A stretch of DNA of 64,000 nucleotides from Phialophora verrucosa (taxonomy: Eukaryota > Ascomycota > Eurotiomycetes > Chaetothyriales > Herpotrichiellaceae): positions 2,108,001 through 2,172,000 of the forward strand of contig MSED01000001.1 of the NCBI GenBank assembly GCA_002099365.1, in the 5' to 3' direction. Within the stretch, counting starts at the first letter, position 1, and each line of letters starts with the position of its first letter. Below are positions 30,965-41,751 of the stretch, in pieces. Made by a program: the position numbers and the translations under genes. The notes beneath the pieces were generated by a model. The model was not told the DNA's origin. It did no database searches and worked only from the letters and a program-made list of their open reading frames with translations.

Positions 30965-32683
30965 ATGCCGGATACACCTGCAACCTCGACACCCAAACCG
31001 ACGACGCGCGGTCGTGGCGCACCCAGACCTCGTGGCGGCATCCAACGTAAATCGAAAGCCGAACGAGAACAGTTTGCAAAAGAAGAAGCTGAGCGCCAGA
31101 AAGCGCGCGCTGCTGAACACGAAGCTTCGAGTCGTGGCGCAAGGGGAGGAGGTCGGGCGGTGAATCGTGGAAGAGGCGGGAACACTGCCCCGGCTCAGCG
31201 ACCAGGCGCGGTGGCAGGTGGGGGTGTTTTTGGCGGTGGCGGAGGTGTCACTTCCACCCAGTCGAAGCAGAAATACGAAGGATACGCTGAATTGTTGGAG
31301 GGCGGGGTGAACAGACGTGGTCCGGAGGACGACTTGCAAGGTGACGGTGGTGCTGGAGGTGCGGGAGGCAGTAAAAGAAGCAGCGGTGGTGTAGGAGCAT
31401 CCAAGGGCGATAGTGCTAGAGCACCAACGGCAGGAGAAACGATTGAGGTAACAACTACGGATGACGAACGCGACGATGGACCGAAACGAGACATCGAGCG
31501 CATTTGGATCTCGAGCGACGAGGACGAGGACGAAGACAAAGATGCCATCATGTCGAGCTCGAGAAAAGGCAAGCAGAAAGCCACCACCGCCATGACTAGT
31601 GCACGCAGGCCGTCACGATCGGGCGCGGGCCTACGACCAGTCCGCGCACCCCGAACACTGAGGGAAGAGGAAGAGCAAGACGGACGAGGCACCACAGCGT
31701 CGCGCAAGAGACGCGCAGCTCCGAGCAAGAGACCAGACATTGACACCCAAGAAATATCCTCAGATGACATCAGAGAAAGAGACGGGGACCCCATGGAAAT
31801 GGACATTGACATCAACAGAGAAGACGCGGACCAACACATCAAAGAACAGCCCTCGAGTCCGGAGCTGCGCAAGCGAGCCCTGAAAAAACAACCCGGCGTG
31901 CCCAGCCGACACGGCCCCCTAAAAGCGTTCGCAAACGAATCGCTCGAAGAACGAGCCGAGCGACTCCGCGTGCAAGACGACGTCGACAAGCTGCGCCGCA
32001 TCTTCGTCCCCAAGAGCGACCATGCGAACGACGACGACCCCGACGAGCCCGCAGGTCTCCAGGACGGCAAACTCCTCCTCTTCCAACTCCCTCCCCTGAC
32101 GCCCTTTCTGATCGACCCGACCGCCTCCTCCACGCACACAGACTCGGAACCAAGAGTCAAGACTGAACCGACGACCGGCGCCGCCGCCAACGGCATTATC
32201 GACCTAGACACCCTCCCTGACGCGCCTGTCGCCACGACGGACGGAACCGTGAAACGTGATCCAGACCTCGACGTAGAAGGCAAGTCGTCGTACCGGTGTA
32301 TACACGAGAACCAGTACCAGAACCCAATGCTCGAAACCGACAGCCTCCTCACCGCCACGGAACCCCTGCGTCTCCCCGCGGGCGTGGTGGGGAAATTAAA
32401 AGTCCACAAATCCGGCAAAGTGACGCTCGACTGGGGCGGCACGGACATGGAAGTCAAACTGGGGAGCGAGGTGGATTTCCTGCAGGATGTGGTCCTCGTG
32501 GAACGGGGGCACGGTAAGAACAGCCACGAAGGTGCTGGTGAACATGAGGATGAAGACGAAAATGCAGACGGTAGTGGTGGTGCAGGAACCACGAATAAAG
32601 ACATCAAAGGCAGAGCGTACGCTCTCGGGCAAGTGAGGCACAAAATGATCTTGATCCCGGATTGGGCCAAGTTGTATGATTGA
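30965..32683 (+). CDS. RPC53: RNA polymerase III subunit RPC4 (C53)
   Basis: A single-exon protein of 572 residues. The N-terminal half is basic, Arg/Gly-rich and disordered (TRGRGAPRPRGGIQRK), followed by acidic patches. The conserved RNA_pol_Rpc4 region is at the C-terminus: LPAGVVGKLKVHKSGKVTLD, then GSEVDFLQDVVLVE and RAYALGQVRHKMILIPDW. C53 pairs with C37 on RNA polymerase III and acts in initiation, termination and reinitiation on tRNA and 5S genes in the nucleus. Start and stop fit the family. A 614-codon minus-strand frame over this gene is a composition artefact. Confidence 0.93.
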   Translation: MPDTPATSTPKPTTRGRGAPRPRGGIQRKSKAEREQFAKEEAERQKARAAEHEASSRGARGGGRAVNRGRGGNTAPAQRPGAVAGGGVFGGGGGVTSTQSKQKYEGYAELLEGGVNRRGPEDDLQGDGGAGGAGGSKRSSGGVGASKGDSARAPTAGETIEVTTTDDERDDGPKRDIERIWISSDEDEDEDKDAIMSSSRKGKQKATTAMTSARRPSRSGAGLRPVRAPRTLREEEEQDGRGTTASRKRRAAPSKRPDIDTQEISSDDIRERDGDPMEMDIDINREDADQHIKEQPSSPELRKRALKKQPGVPSRHGPLKAFANESLEERAERLRVQDDVDKLRRIFVPKSDHANDDDPDEPAGLQDGKLLLFQLPPLTPFLIDPTASSTHTDSEPRVKTEPTTGAAANGIIDLDTLPDAPVATTDGTVKRDPDLDVEGKSSYRCIHENQYQNPMLETDSLLTATEPLRLPAGVVGKLKVHKSGKVTLDWGGTDMEVKLGSEVDFLQDVVLVERGHGKNSHEGAGEHEDEDENADGSGGAGTTNKDIKGRAYALGQVRHKMILIPDWAKLYD

Positions 32684-33578
32684 GCATTGAGCATTGAGCG
32701 ATTCGGCGATTGATCGAGAGCGCTTTGACCTTTCTCACCAAAAGAAAGAAAGGAAGGGAAGAAGAAGACGAGAAAATACAATAAGATGGGTGAAGCGCAG
32801 GAATGCCCGTTTGGCTGTGTGGCTTGCGTTGCAATGCATGGAAACCCGGCGTCATCATCGAAATCAAAATCAAGATACCCTGTGGCATGCCCGTCCTTTG
32901 CATAGCGACGGATGTTTGATCTTGCTGTGGACGGAGTATGTACATACGTAGTTACTAGCCAAGCTATACGGCTGAGAGGGCTGAGAACTTCTTGGGAAGG
33001 AGAGGAAAAGGGAGGGAAAACACCAGATCGCGCACGCACGCCCCAAGTACTGTAGAGATGTCGAGACAGAACTCAACTCCGTATATGCTTGAAAGACTGT
33101 GTGATTACTATACCGTGCTCTACAGACTCTCAGACGCTCAGGCACGAGTGAGTGAGTGATTCGCTAGTCTGTTTCTCGTCGTGTATCGAGCAGCGCTGTA
33201 TGAGGGCTCTTCTCCACAAATACAGTATACGACAAACAAGGCATACCATACCCAATTGCCAGGCCTATCCGAACTCCAGACCAATCCTTTTTCCTCCTCG
33301 TCTGGTGCGCCGGACGCCGCTCGAGGTGGTTGAATCAAGGCCCCTTGATCGTTGGATGAATTTTACCCAACAAGTTTCACCCCACCGTCGCCTTCGCTGT
33401 ACCAAAGCGCGCCGTTGTAGCGAGATAGCGGCGAGCAGCCTCTTTGGGCCATGACTTGACTCAGAATTTCGCGCCACTGTGGAACTGCGATCGGTATATA
33501 TCCAAATTCCAACGCCAATCCGGCCGCACGCGAGCCCAAAGCAGTACCCTACCCAACACGAGGCTGATGTTATGCCTC
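32684..33578. other. intergenic between convergent genes
   Basis: About 0.9 kb holding the 3' flanks of RPC53 and the secreted-protein gene. No supported coding frame. Confidence 0.4.
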
Positions 33579-34217
33579 TCACGCACTCCAAGTCTGCGGC
33601 TTCCGCACCTCCATCTCCAACTCGGTGGCCTCGTCTTCCCCACTGCTACCAGCAATGGGCGCCTGTGTCGGTTCCGCCCTCTTACTCCTGACTTGCCCGA
33701 CCGTGCCCTGAATGGTGCCCAGCCCGATCGTCCCAGCCACGGGGCTGGGCCACTGATCCGGGATGGGCGGGAACGTCTGCGTATACACGACGGGGACCTG
33801 GGCGAACGACCCCGGCGCCACCTCGCTGTTGATGTAGTACGTCGTGATGGGGCTGATCTGGGAGACTCCCGCCGGTTGAGGGGTCGGGGCGGCCGCCGGG
33901 GCACCTTGTCGTTTCTTCAGCTCCGGGACCCCGAACGCATCGAGGCCCAGCGGGAGGACGATGTTGTCGCCGTTGTCGTTTGAAGGCCCGCCGGGGACGG
34001 GCGTTGGTGTCAGCGTCGACGAGGGGATGGAAGTTACGGGCGCGAGGGTCGCCAAGGGGACCCAGTGCGCGGTGTCGAGTTCGAGTTCGGACGGGAGGGC
34101 GTGGGGTTGTAGATTGTGGTTATCGATGGGAGGGTGGATGTTTAGGGGCACGAATGCACGGGTTGTGCTGTAGAGGAGGGAGGAGAGAAGGAGTGTCTTT
34201 ATCGAGGGTAACGACAT
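33579..34217 (-). CDS. small secreted protein with conserved C-terminal segment
   Basis: A 212-residue protein. Residues 1-21 form a signal peptide (SIKTLLLSSLLYSTTRA). A Pro/Thr/Ser-rich middle contains a KKR pair near residue 102, a possible Kex2 site. The conserved-looking part is VPVVYTQTFPPIPDQWPSP followed by GTIGLGTIQGTVGQVR, ending in a KR pair and an acidic tail. I recall similar segments in small secreted proteins of other ascomycetes but cannot name the family. No GPI signal or cysteine pattern is evident. It is probably exported or cell-wall associated; function unknown. Confidence 0.72.
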   Translation of the reverse strand: MSLPSIKTLLLSSLLYSTTRAFVPLNIHPPIDNHNLQPHALPSELELDTAHWVPLATLAPVTSIPSSTLTPTPVPGGPSNDNGDNIVLPLGLDAFGVPELKKRQGAPAAAPTPQPAGVSQISPITTYYINSEVAPGSFAQVPVVYTQTFPPIPDQWPSPVAGTIGLGTIQGTVGQVRSKRAEPTQAPIAGSSGEDEATELEMEVRKPQTWSA

Positions 34218-34803
34218 GGTGGGTGGAAGAAATTTCGTGTGAATATCGTGTGGTATTCGGCTCGAGAGGACTGAACCCCGTGTCGTCCGCCCTATTCTGC
34301 TCTGATTGTGATTGTGTGTTGTGTGGTATGTTGTGCGATGGTAAGGGGATATCGTAGAATCAAAGGACTGGTCTTTGTCCGTTCATGGCGTGACTTGCAT
34401 ACTCTGTACACGCACACGTGGATCGGAGGCGGCGCTGAACGACGGTGAGGGACCCTGTGTAAGAAAGGTAGAGGCAAGACACCAGGTCCGTGAGGCTCAG
34501 CTGCGATCAAAGGTGCATGAACACGAGCTGTTGCTTACGCGTGGCAGGAGGCCGGGCGGAGAAAATAGCAATCACGGTGCTTCGGCCTGTCAGACTCCTT
34601 GCAAGGCTCAGCCTTCATCGGACAGCCAATCACTGGTTGTTCCCTGGACACAAGCCCCCGCGGGCTAGCCCGATATGGATTGGGAGGGGCCGAGTTGCGA
34701 CACTCTGGCTGGCGTGCTATGATTGGTCCAGGTCGAGGTACAATCCACAGGGCAACGCATATGTCACATTAAATGTATCGGAGATGATTCCACCTCGCAG
34801 GTA
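34218..34803. other. intergenic
   Basis: 586 bp between two minus-strand genes. It contains the promoter of the secreted-protein gene and the FEX1 3' flank; TG-rich near 34305-34340. Confidence 0.4.
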
Positions 34804-36153
34804 TCAGCTACACGCGGGAGGAAGGAAGCCAACTGTCCAGCCCATCGAGCCCATGATGATTACCATCAGGGCCAGCCCAAGACCCACGCTGGCCAACCCA
34901 TATATCCAACCGTGACGCCGTCGCAGCCCGTTAAGCTCAGCAACCCAGGTGCTCACGGTCGTAAGGCAACCACAAAATCCTTCCATGACTCCTTCCAGAA
35001 CCACACAAGCATTGGGCTCTGATGCTCCAATTCTTGCGGCGTGCTGTAAGTCAAAAGCCATTCCCAGCACGGCTGTACCAAAAATGTTGGCTGCGAAGGT
35101 TCCCAGAGGAAAGCTGGGTATGATGGCGTTCATATGCTTGGATGCATAGAAGCGAAGAAGGCAACCCAGTGGCGCGAACACGAGTGGCATGGCTCCTCGG
35201 TATCGCCAATGGATATCGTTTCCAGGCGGCCAGATTGCCAGAAACACGGCACCAAGCCAGCATCCGAAGCCGAGGAGGACAGCCAGCGGATCAAGAACGC
35301 TCCTGCAAAGCTTGAAGGGTAAAGTCGGAGTTGCTGGCTGAAGGAGCAGAGCCAGTTGTGCTCCGGCCTGAAGAGCAGCCAGAGAGATTGCTGGGTGGAT
35401 GATCATGATCGCCAAAAGAGCGAGGAATGAGAAGCCGCCGTTTCGGTGCGCGACAGTCGGGTCGACGTGATAGGGCGAATTGGGTGATGGCGATTGGAGC
35501 GCATTCGTCAATGCGAGGAAGCAGTCGCGCATGAAGGACGAAAACGATGTGAACGAGCCACAGAAACCTGTAGCCAGGCCAATGTAAAGTGGAATCGTCT
35601 TCTTGACCTTGAGGTGGTTCGAAGCTGGCGCGTTATGGTCTGGAGATCCCCATTCCTGTTGAAATAGTTGGCGGTCTTCCGCGAGGAAGCCCATGAAGAA
35701 GGAACCTCCCAAATTTGCCCACAGCACTCGACTAGGGAACGGCGAGTTGGGATACAGGGTGAGTGCTACCACTCCCAGGCGTGCGAGTGTCCCCAGGAGC
35801 GAGAATAATACCAGCCACGAGATTGTGTAGAGCTCCGTCGCCCACCGTAACGGTTTTTCTCTCGCAGCTGTCATGTCATCCAGCTTTTGCGCCTCTTCCA
35901 AGCTCCTGCCAGCTTGCCCGGTCTCCTCATCTTCGCGTCTCTCTTTTTCCGTAGCCGGTTCAGGTGCAGCCAGTTCCCCGAGCGCGGCTTCGTCCTCGTC
36001 CTCGTCCTCGTCCTTGTTTTTGCTCAGTCGCCTCTCCACGCCCTCGAGCGAGGGATTTCTAGGATCTTCCGCATGCGCAGGTTGAGGAACTGCTACTTCA
36101 GTCAATTCCGCGCTGTCGTCTACCTCGTCAAACTCCTCTGCCCGGCTCGGCAT
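34804..36153 (-). CDS. FEX1: fluoride export protein FEX
   Basis: A single-exon membrane protein of 449 residues made of two fused CrcB/FEX repeats. Residues 1-105 are a charged cytosolic tail with a DE-repeat run near 48-55. Repeat 1 includes WANLGGSFFMGFLAED near 146-160 and GFCGSFTSFSSF near 196-207. Repeat 2 includes FAANIFGTAVLGM near 353-365 and GFCGCLTTVSTW near 392-403. Hydrophobic helices lie at about 108-130, 143-156, 187-205, 240-270, 287-307, 322-338, 350-366 and 416-435. FEX proteins are plasma-membrane fluoride channels that protect cells from environmental fluoride. Both repeats keep the conserved Asn and Phe/Ser-Thr positions, so the protein should work. Confidence 0.93.
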   Translation of the reverse strand: MPSRAEEFDEVDDSAELTEVAVPQPAHAEDPRNPSLEGVERRLSKNKDEDEDEDEAALGELAAPEPATEKERREDEETGQAGRSLEEAQKLDDMTAAREKPLRWATELYTISWLVLFSLLGTLARLGVVALTLYPNSPFPSRVLWANLGGSFFMGFLAEDRQLFQQEWGSPDHNAPASNHLKVKKTIPLYIGLATGFCGSFTSFSSFMRDCFLALTNALQSPSPNSPYHVDPTVAHRNGGFSFLALLAIMIIHPAISLAALQAGAQLALLLQPATPTLPFKLCRSVLDPLAVLLGFGCWLGAVFLAIWPPGNDIHWRYRGAMPLVFAPLGCLLRFYASKHMNAIIPSFPLGTFAANIFGTAVLGMAFDLQHAARIGASEPNACVVLEGVMEGFCGCLTTVSTWVAELNGLRRRHGWIYGLASVGLGLALMVIIMGSMGWTVGFLPPACS

Positions 36154-37469
36154 CTGGTCGTCCGGAAATTCGTAGGCCTGCGGTGTTTGTGGTATTCGGA
36201 ACGCTGTGCTTCAATCAGCAGCCCGCAGACGATGCTGTCTTCCTCGGTGTATTGAGCTGCAGCGTGCCGTTCATGGACCTGCAGAGCACATTTTACAGGA
36301 GCGGCTTACGTCTGTGTAGTTAATCGCCATAGATAGTCCATTGCTGAGGATGACGGATCTGCCGGAAGAAGCTTGTTGAGGCAAGCTATGTGTGCTACGG
36401 CATAGAAAGCGCCTGTTCTGTGGAAACTGCCAGTATGCACACTTCTTTGTCCTTTGGCGAAATCGCTACGAGCAACAAGTGGGAGCTAGACTTTCACACG
36501 TGACCTGGACAACAACCCCACATCTTGTTTGCTCTTTTGCAGATGGAGTGATCGAGCAACGTTTTAAACATTTCCAACGAGGAGACTTATCTTGGTGGTG
36601 CAGGATGAGCAAAAGTCTACTCAGTGCTCGGAGCTCGTGTGCAAAAGGAACCCGAAGTGTGCCGTTTTCTGTCACTCGCTGTCCCCGTTGCACTTCGACG
36701 GCTACTTAGCTCGCTTCAAGTCGAAAGATCATCGCTGAAGGGGCATCTACTTGGGTGTTGACTCCATTCTCCATCAAATCTTCGACTCATCATCTCACTG
36801 ACTGTTGTAGAAGCCCAAACTCCAAGCTGCGATAAACAGCACTAGGCCAGGCCTTGATGGATCCAACGCAACTGTCGATTGAGGAACAGGTTTTGTTTGC
36901 TCTGGATCACGATCAATATGTCGCGTGGCCACAAGATTTGGCGAGTCTTCAACCTGAACTCCTACTCGCCACCGTTATTCGGCTCAGGTCAAGCTTGGGA
37001 TTCTCTATCCATTTCACCTTCACACCCTTCGCCTTGTGCGTTATGCATGCGTTGTCAAAGGATATGCACACGCCCTGGGGTCGGAGGCATACCACTCAGG
37101 ATGTTTATTCTCCACCATTGACCGCTGACATCGTAGCTGCGTACCCTGCAAGTCGACAAGGCTCTTTTTGATCCTTGTTCACGTGGCTTGCCTGCGACCG
37201 CGCCTTTCACCTCACTCTCAACTAAGTTATTGCATTTCAGTTCTACTTTACTTATATTTCGGTTTTATTTCACTTTAATTTTAAGAGCTCTACGATAGGA
37301 ATTTTGTTAAGTTCTATGGGATTATCGCTCCTGGGTTCAACACAATTCCATTCCACTACTCCAGTGAATGTAGCTCTGTCCTTCCCCGTCGTAGTTGAGG
37401 ACGATGTTGCCCGCTGTCCAGCAAGCAACCTCCGAATTTACATGACAACTGGCACCAAATTGATGTTAT
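36154..37469. other. intergenic with one unassigned open frame
   Basis: 1.3 kb between the FEX1 start and the amidase. A plus-strand frame at 36854-37171 begins MMDPTQLSIEEQVLFALDHD and looks protein-like at first, but it has no recognisable domain and I could not link it to another exon. It may be a gene fragment. Confidence 0.35.
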
Positions 37470-39440
37470 GTGTCGAAAAGCATGGATTACCTCTCAAGAC
37501 TATGGCATACTTCTCTCCGCACCGAGAAGATACTCGAGAAGCGCAAAAACAAGCCGAGTCTCGAAGTGCCCGATATTTCATTGCGGCTCCCCATAGAATT
37601 TCGAGTCGGGGCCGAAAGATATGTTGCCAACACTTGGGCTAAGGTACGTTTCCACAACCATTGCCTGAGGGTTTAAACTGGCTGACTCGTCCTCAAGGCA
37701 TTGCCTACAGCTCACGAGGGCAACGCATCCTTGGCTACCCTCATACCGATACAGGGCGATGAGACAGTAGACGCAAAATTTCTGAAGAAGAAAATCCATG
37801 ATTTCAGATCGGCTGATGATGTATTCCAGATGGACTTCCTTCAAGGCATTGTCTTTGCCGTCGAGTCAGAGGATAGGAGGGAAGACTTGGTTCCCGCCGA
37901 AGCCATGGCGCTGCTCGAGGCTTGGGGCAATAAATGGCTTGAAGTTCAAGTTATTGGAGACGGAGCATTGGCCCCAGCTGTTGGAGCAGGGGTCTATTTG
38001 GCATCCCAAAGACGGTTGTTCGAAGCATACAGACTCTATGATGACCATCAAGGAGCATTCTTGACTCCATTGTTGCCAGGACTACAAGATGATCATCGGC
38101 GTCTCGACATTGCTGGCGTGTATTTGGGTACAAACGCCGTCGCAGTACCCACACGTTTACGTTTCAAAGTCTGATCAAAGCCGCTAGCAGGTCTGCGGAT
38201 TGCGGTCAAGGATAATTTTCACATCAAAGGAATTCGCACATCAATGTGCAACAAAGCGTACTACGACTTGTATCCACCGACAAGTCAGACAGCCCGTTGC
38301 ATCGCAGATTTGGAGAATGCGGGAGCTTACGTCCTGGGAACCACCAAGTTAGCGGCCTTCGCGGCAACAGAAGAACCTCTGGAATGTGTTGATTATCATT
38401 CTCCATGGAATCCGCGTGGAGACGGCTATCAATCACCGGCTGGCAGCAGCAGTGGAAGTGGCGTCGCGATTGCTTCCTACAAGTGGCTTGATATTGCGAT
38501 CGGATCTGATACAAGTGGTAGTGGACGGCCACCTGGCCATTGGAATGGTTGTTTTGCGCTTCGACCCACCCACGGTGCTGTGAACAGCGAAGGACTCGTT
38601 CCGAGTTTTCCACAATTCGACACTCCGACTCTCTTTGCTCGAGGAATCGACAAGTGCGGAGACTTCGCAGCCGCCTGGTATGGGGAAAGGCTCGGACGAG
38701 AAAGAAATCTTCCTCTCAGGCTCATTGTTCCAACAGGCTATCTCCGGCTCATTACCAATAACGACCAAGTTAGTATCATCGATCAATTCGTTGCGGACCT
38801 CGGTAGGGCACTTGACATCGATCCCAAAACCGTGTCTTTTGAGGAAGTCTGGCGGTCGTCGCCACCTGCCGACTCGAATGGAGAGAGCTTGCATGAGTAT
38901 ACGAGAGATGCATGTCGCAACTCATTCTTTTTCGACGACTTTCATAACTTGGACACTTTTCGTGAGGATCATCGCGCCAAGTTCTCCAGGATGCCATATG
39001 TTAGTCCTCCCGTGCGCTGGCAATGGGAACTCTCCGCCAAGATTACAAGAGGTGAAAGAGACGAGGCGGTACGGAGGCTAGCAGTCTTTAAGGAGTGGTT
39101 TGCTAATGAAGTGATGGAAGAGGACCATAAGATGGCTCTAGTTGTCTTGCCCATTGAGACCATGTCGCCCAGGTACAGAGATCAAGCCACGACAAGCTTC
39201 AATCCCGTGGGCGTACCGATGCTCTTCTTGTCTCCGATAAGCAGTGGGCCAGAATTAGTGGTACCTGCGGGACATGTCTCATACTTTTCGAAGGTGTCCG
39301 GGAACCAAGAGTACCTTCCTGTGGGAGTCTCACTCCTTTCAACGACTGCGATGGGCTTGAGACTCCTCGACATAGTCAAGCATTGTCTGGAAAAGTCAGG
39401 CCGCCCAACAGAAGTTGCTATAGGCAGGACTATGTTCTAG
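37470..39440 (+). pseudogene. amidase-signature enzyme with in-frame TGA (probable pseudogene)
   Basis: Exons 37470-37643 and 37698-39440 (54-nt intron, donor GTACGT, branch GGCTGACTC) form one frame broken only by TGA at 38172-38174. Before the TGA there is an alpha/beta region of the kind that precedes the amidase domain in a fungal amidase subfamily. After it comes the amidase signature core: catalytic Lys in LRIAVKDNF, the Ser-rich SPAGSSSGSGVAIA loop, and the nucleophile region AIGSDTSGSGRPPG, where most relatives have GGS(I/V/M)R. Homology runs straight across the stop, so a point change (for example CGA to TGA) is the simplest cause. The reading frame after it is intact for 422 codons. 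A sequencing error, or rare readthrough, cannot be excluded. The true start is uncertain. Confidence 0.72.
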
Positions 39441-39474
39441 CTCGATATGGTGCTTCGGGAGGTGGAAATCATGA

Positions 39475-40674
39475 TTGGTTTTCGAGCACGCAGCCCGTGG
39501 CAGTCGGACAGCTGAGGCGAAAAGGGATGGGAATGACGGGATCGGTGCCGTAGGCTGGGGAGGACCGCGACAACTTGCCAACAGAACGCCCGTGAGGCTT
39601 TCTGGTCGTCTGCACCATAGCGTGCCATCCTTGTCAGAAACCCAAGGCGGCGCTGGCAGGGGGGGTTCGGACGGATTTGGGCAGTGCTGCACAATTAATG
39701 GGAGACCCTATGTACGCAGGCGGAGCTCATGCATCTGCCACTGGCCAATACCAGCTAAAATACCACGCTTTCCACCCGAACCCGTGGACGGGCATCAACC
39801 ACGGGGATCAGTCCATTCCACACGGAATAAACCTCCTACCGGACATCCAAGTCGCCCCATCAATCGCCCTAAAATCCCACAAGTACAAGATCGACAGAGA
39901 GAACAGGCCGTGGGCGGCATGGCACAGAGTGGCTTGTTGCTTCATGTTGACTATGGCAAGCAGTTGAACGCCAACACCGTGGCGGCGGATCCATTCTATG
40001 CTTTACACGAACTCTTCCTCTTCAGCGCGTTTACCTACGCGCAATACCTCGTTATGCTAGAGACCAAAGAGTCAGCACGGACCAGGAGAACCCTTGCGGA
40101 GGACCACTCGACTTGGACCTCCACAAGCATCCTCCACGACCAGTCCATTCTGGAGCATCAACTGGCACGGCTTGTCGACACAGTGAAATTTGTCCGCAAT
40201 CGGGGCGGCTCGCATTGGCCCCGAGCCAAGGAGAGCGACAAAGAAGCACGGGCAAGCGAGGCGGCCAAGACTTTGCTCAAGGACTTTGAACATCTGGTCT
40301 TGCGCACGGAACGGATCCTAGCAAGATACCGTGACCGCTTGAACATGCTGCTCAGCCGCGCGACCATCGCCGAGGCCAACAAGAGCTTTGACCAGGCCAG
40401 GGAGGTGGCAAAATTGACGCGCTTGGCCTTTGTGTACATCCCCATGAGCTTCACGGCATCCTTCTTTGGCATGAACGTCAGACCTCTGGTCAACGAGTCG
40501 CAGGCCAGTACCGGCGTCTGGGTGTGGTTTGTCGTTTCCATGTGCATCCTGATTCTGAGCTTGGCCGCCATGAAATGGAGTCGCCGCGACGTACTTGGGG
40601 CCTTGACCTTCCTGGCTCGTGCCAAACAGGCCAAGGAGAACCGAGGAGCTACGGCAGGGTTCAAGTCGGTCTAA
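39475..40674 (+). CDS. CorA-like membrane protein, N-terminus uncertain
   Basis: An open frame of 399 codons, of which the part from the ATG at 39919 looks coding by composition and homology. It has a helical region (DPFYALHELFLFSAFTYAQY, then a long charged helix to about 40370). The CorA-type end follows: a first transmembrane segment LAFVYIPMSFTASFFGMNV, which contains the GMN motif, and a second, VWFVVSMCILILSLAAMKW. Fungal proteins of this sort are related to Mg2+ channels but usually have long N-terminal domains. Here the upstream 148 codons look like non-coding or frame-shifted sequence, and a second frame (39677-39967) is open over them. The gene may be truncated, or have unseen exons. 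Transport activity is unproven. Confidence 0.6.
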   Translation: MVFEHAARGSRTAEAKRDGNDGIGAVGWGGPRQLANRTPVRLSGRLHHSVPSLSETQGGAGRGGSDGFGQCCTINGRPYVRRRSSCICHWPIPAKIPRFPPEPVDGHQPRGSVHSTRNKPPTGHPSRPINRPKIPQVQDRQREQAVGGMAQSGLLLHVDYGKQLNANTVAADPFYALHELFLFSAFTYAQYLVMLETKESARTRRTLAEDHSTWTSTSILHDQSILEHQLARLVDTVKFVRNRGGSHWPRAKESDKEARASEAAKTLLKDFEHLVLRTERILARYRDRLNMLLSRATIAEANKSFDQAREVAKLTRLAFVYIPMSFTASFFGMNVRPLVNESQASTGVWVWFVVSMCILILSLAAMKWSRRDVLGALTFLARAKQAKENRGATAGFKSV

Positions 40675-41751
40675 GTCTTCAAAAATCGGTATGGCGGATA
40701 CAGCGTCCTTGCAGGTGGTTTGTCCTGGTATTCGGGCACATTCAGCACACCTCAGCACCCCGGACCTGGGCGTCTAGGGCATCTTGTGCATTTCGGTATG
40801 CATGAATCAAGGCGATAAGATCTCTTGCAAAAAAAGGACAGAGACAATTGAGTCTTTTATTTTGCCACTCATGCCCACCCTTACACACGGCTCGGAGTGG
40901 AACCGGCTAGTTCGCAAGGCCCTCGTAGCCTTCTGGAGGATCGCGCGAATAATTAACGGGAAAGAGGAGTGATTCCTGGCTTGATCAGCTCTGTCAGCCT
41001 AAACTGGTCCATTTCGGATGTCAGTGTTTAATTCCATCTCTATCTCTGCCACTTTTGGAGGCAGGAAAATGAAGGATCCAGCCTCGTCAAGGAATGATGA
41101 TCATTCATCCCAGCACGCGTTTTACGCTCAAGTCCCAACAGATTGCGAAGCTCCCCAAGTTCAAGGTATTCCATGCCCCGAATTGAAAGGAGCGAGGTTG
41201 TGGGGTCTGTTCTTTTGGGGCTGGAGAAGGCATCTCAGACGGTCTTGCTATTCTCTCCCCTTGCTATCCGGCACACTTCTTCTATGAAGCTTGCTTATGC
41301 CATGGTGTCCTGGAGCGACTGGTACTGGGAGTGATGAATGCCCTAGAGGGCAAAGCGGAATTCGGCTGGCTTACCTGCTTGCTTTCCTTCTTTGGCCTCT
41401 TTCTCCGCGACTTCCCCAGTGACATGGCCGGGGAGGATACCGGGTTGCTGGTCAAAGCAGCATAAGGTCTCCACGACCTGTATTCAAGTTTGACGAGGGC
41501 CCGTAGATCCGAGCTATTGAGGGCGTGTCAAGCTATGGTGCCCTATATTCTGGTTGTATACCAATTCATGTCGAGCAACCACATGCTGTTCAGATGCTTT
41601 AGTCTACGTCAAGGATGATTGTGGTGCAAAAGCCTCACACATTCTCCAACCCAAAGTGTATTGTTTATATCCTTCCGATTCCCACCAAAGCATCTCAATA
41701 CCACTTTCGGTGGACCATAAATCTTTTCGTCTTTCACAGTAACACCGCACA
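40675..41751. other. intergenic between convergent genes
   Basis: 1.1 kb with only short frames; no gene supported. Confidence 0.4.

Noticed and set aside
31195..33039. 614-codon minus-strand frame over RPC53
   Set aside because: It is Ser/Pro/Leu-rich, has no domain, and mirrors the acidic/basic composition of RPC53 on the other strand, whose C-terminal domain is unmistakable.
36854..37171. Frame beginning MMDPTQLSIEEQ as an upstream amidase exon
   Set aside because: No splice pair links it in phase to 37470, and its sequence is not amidase-like.
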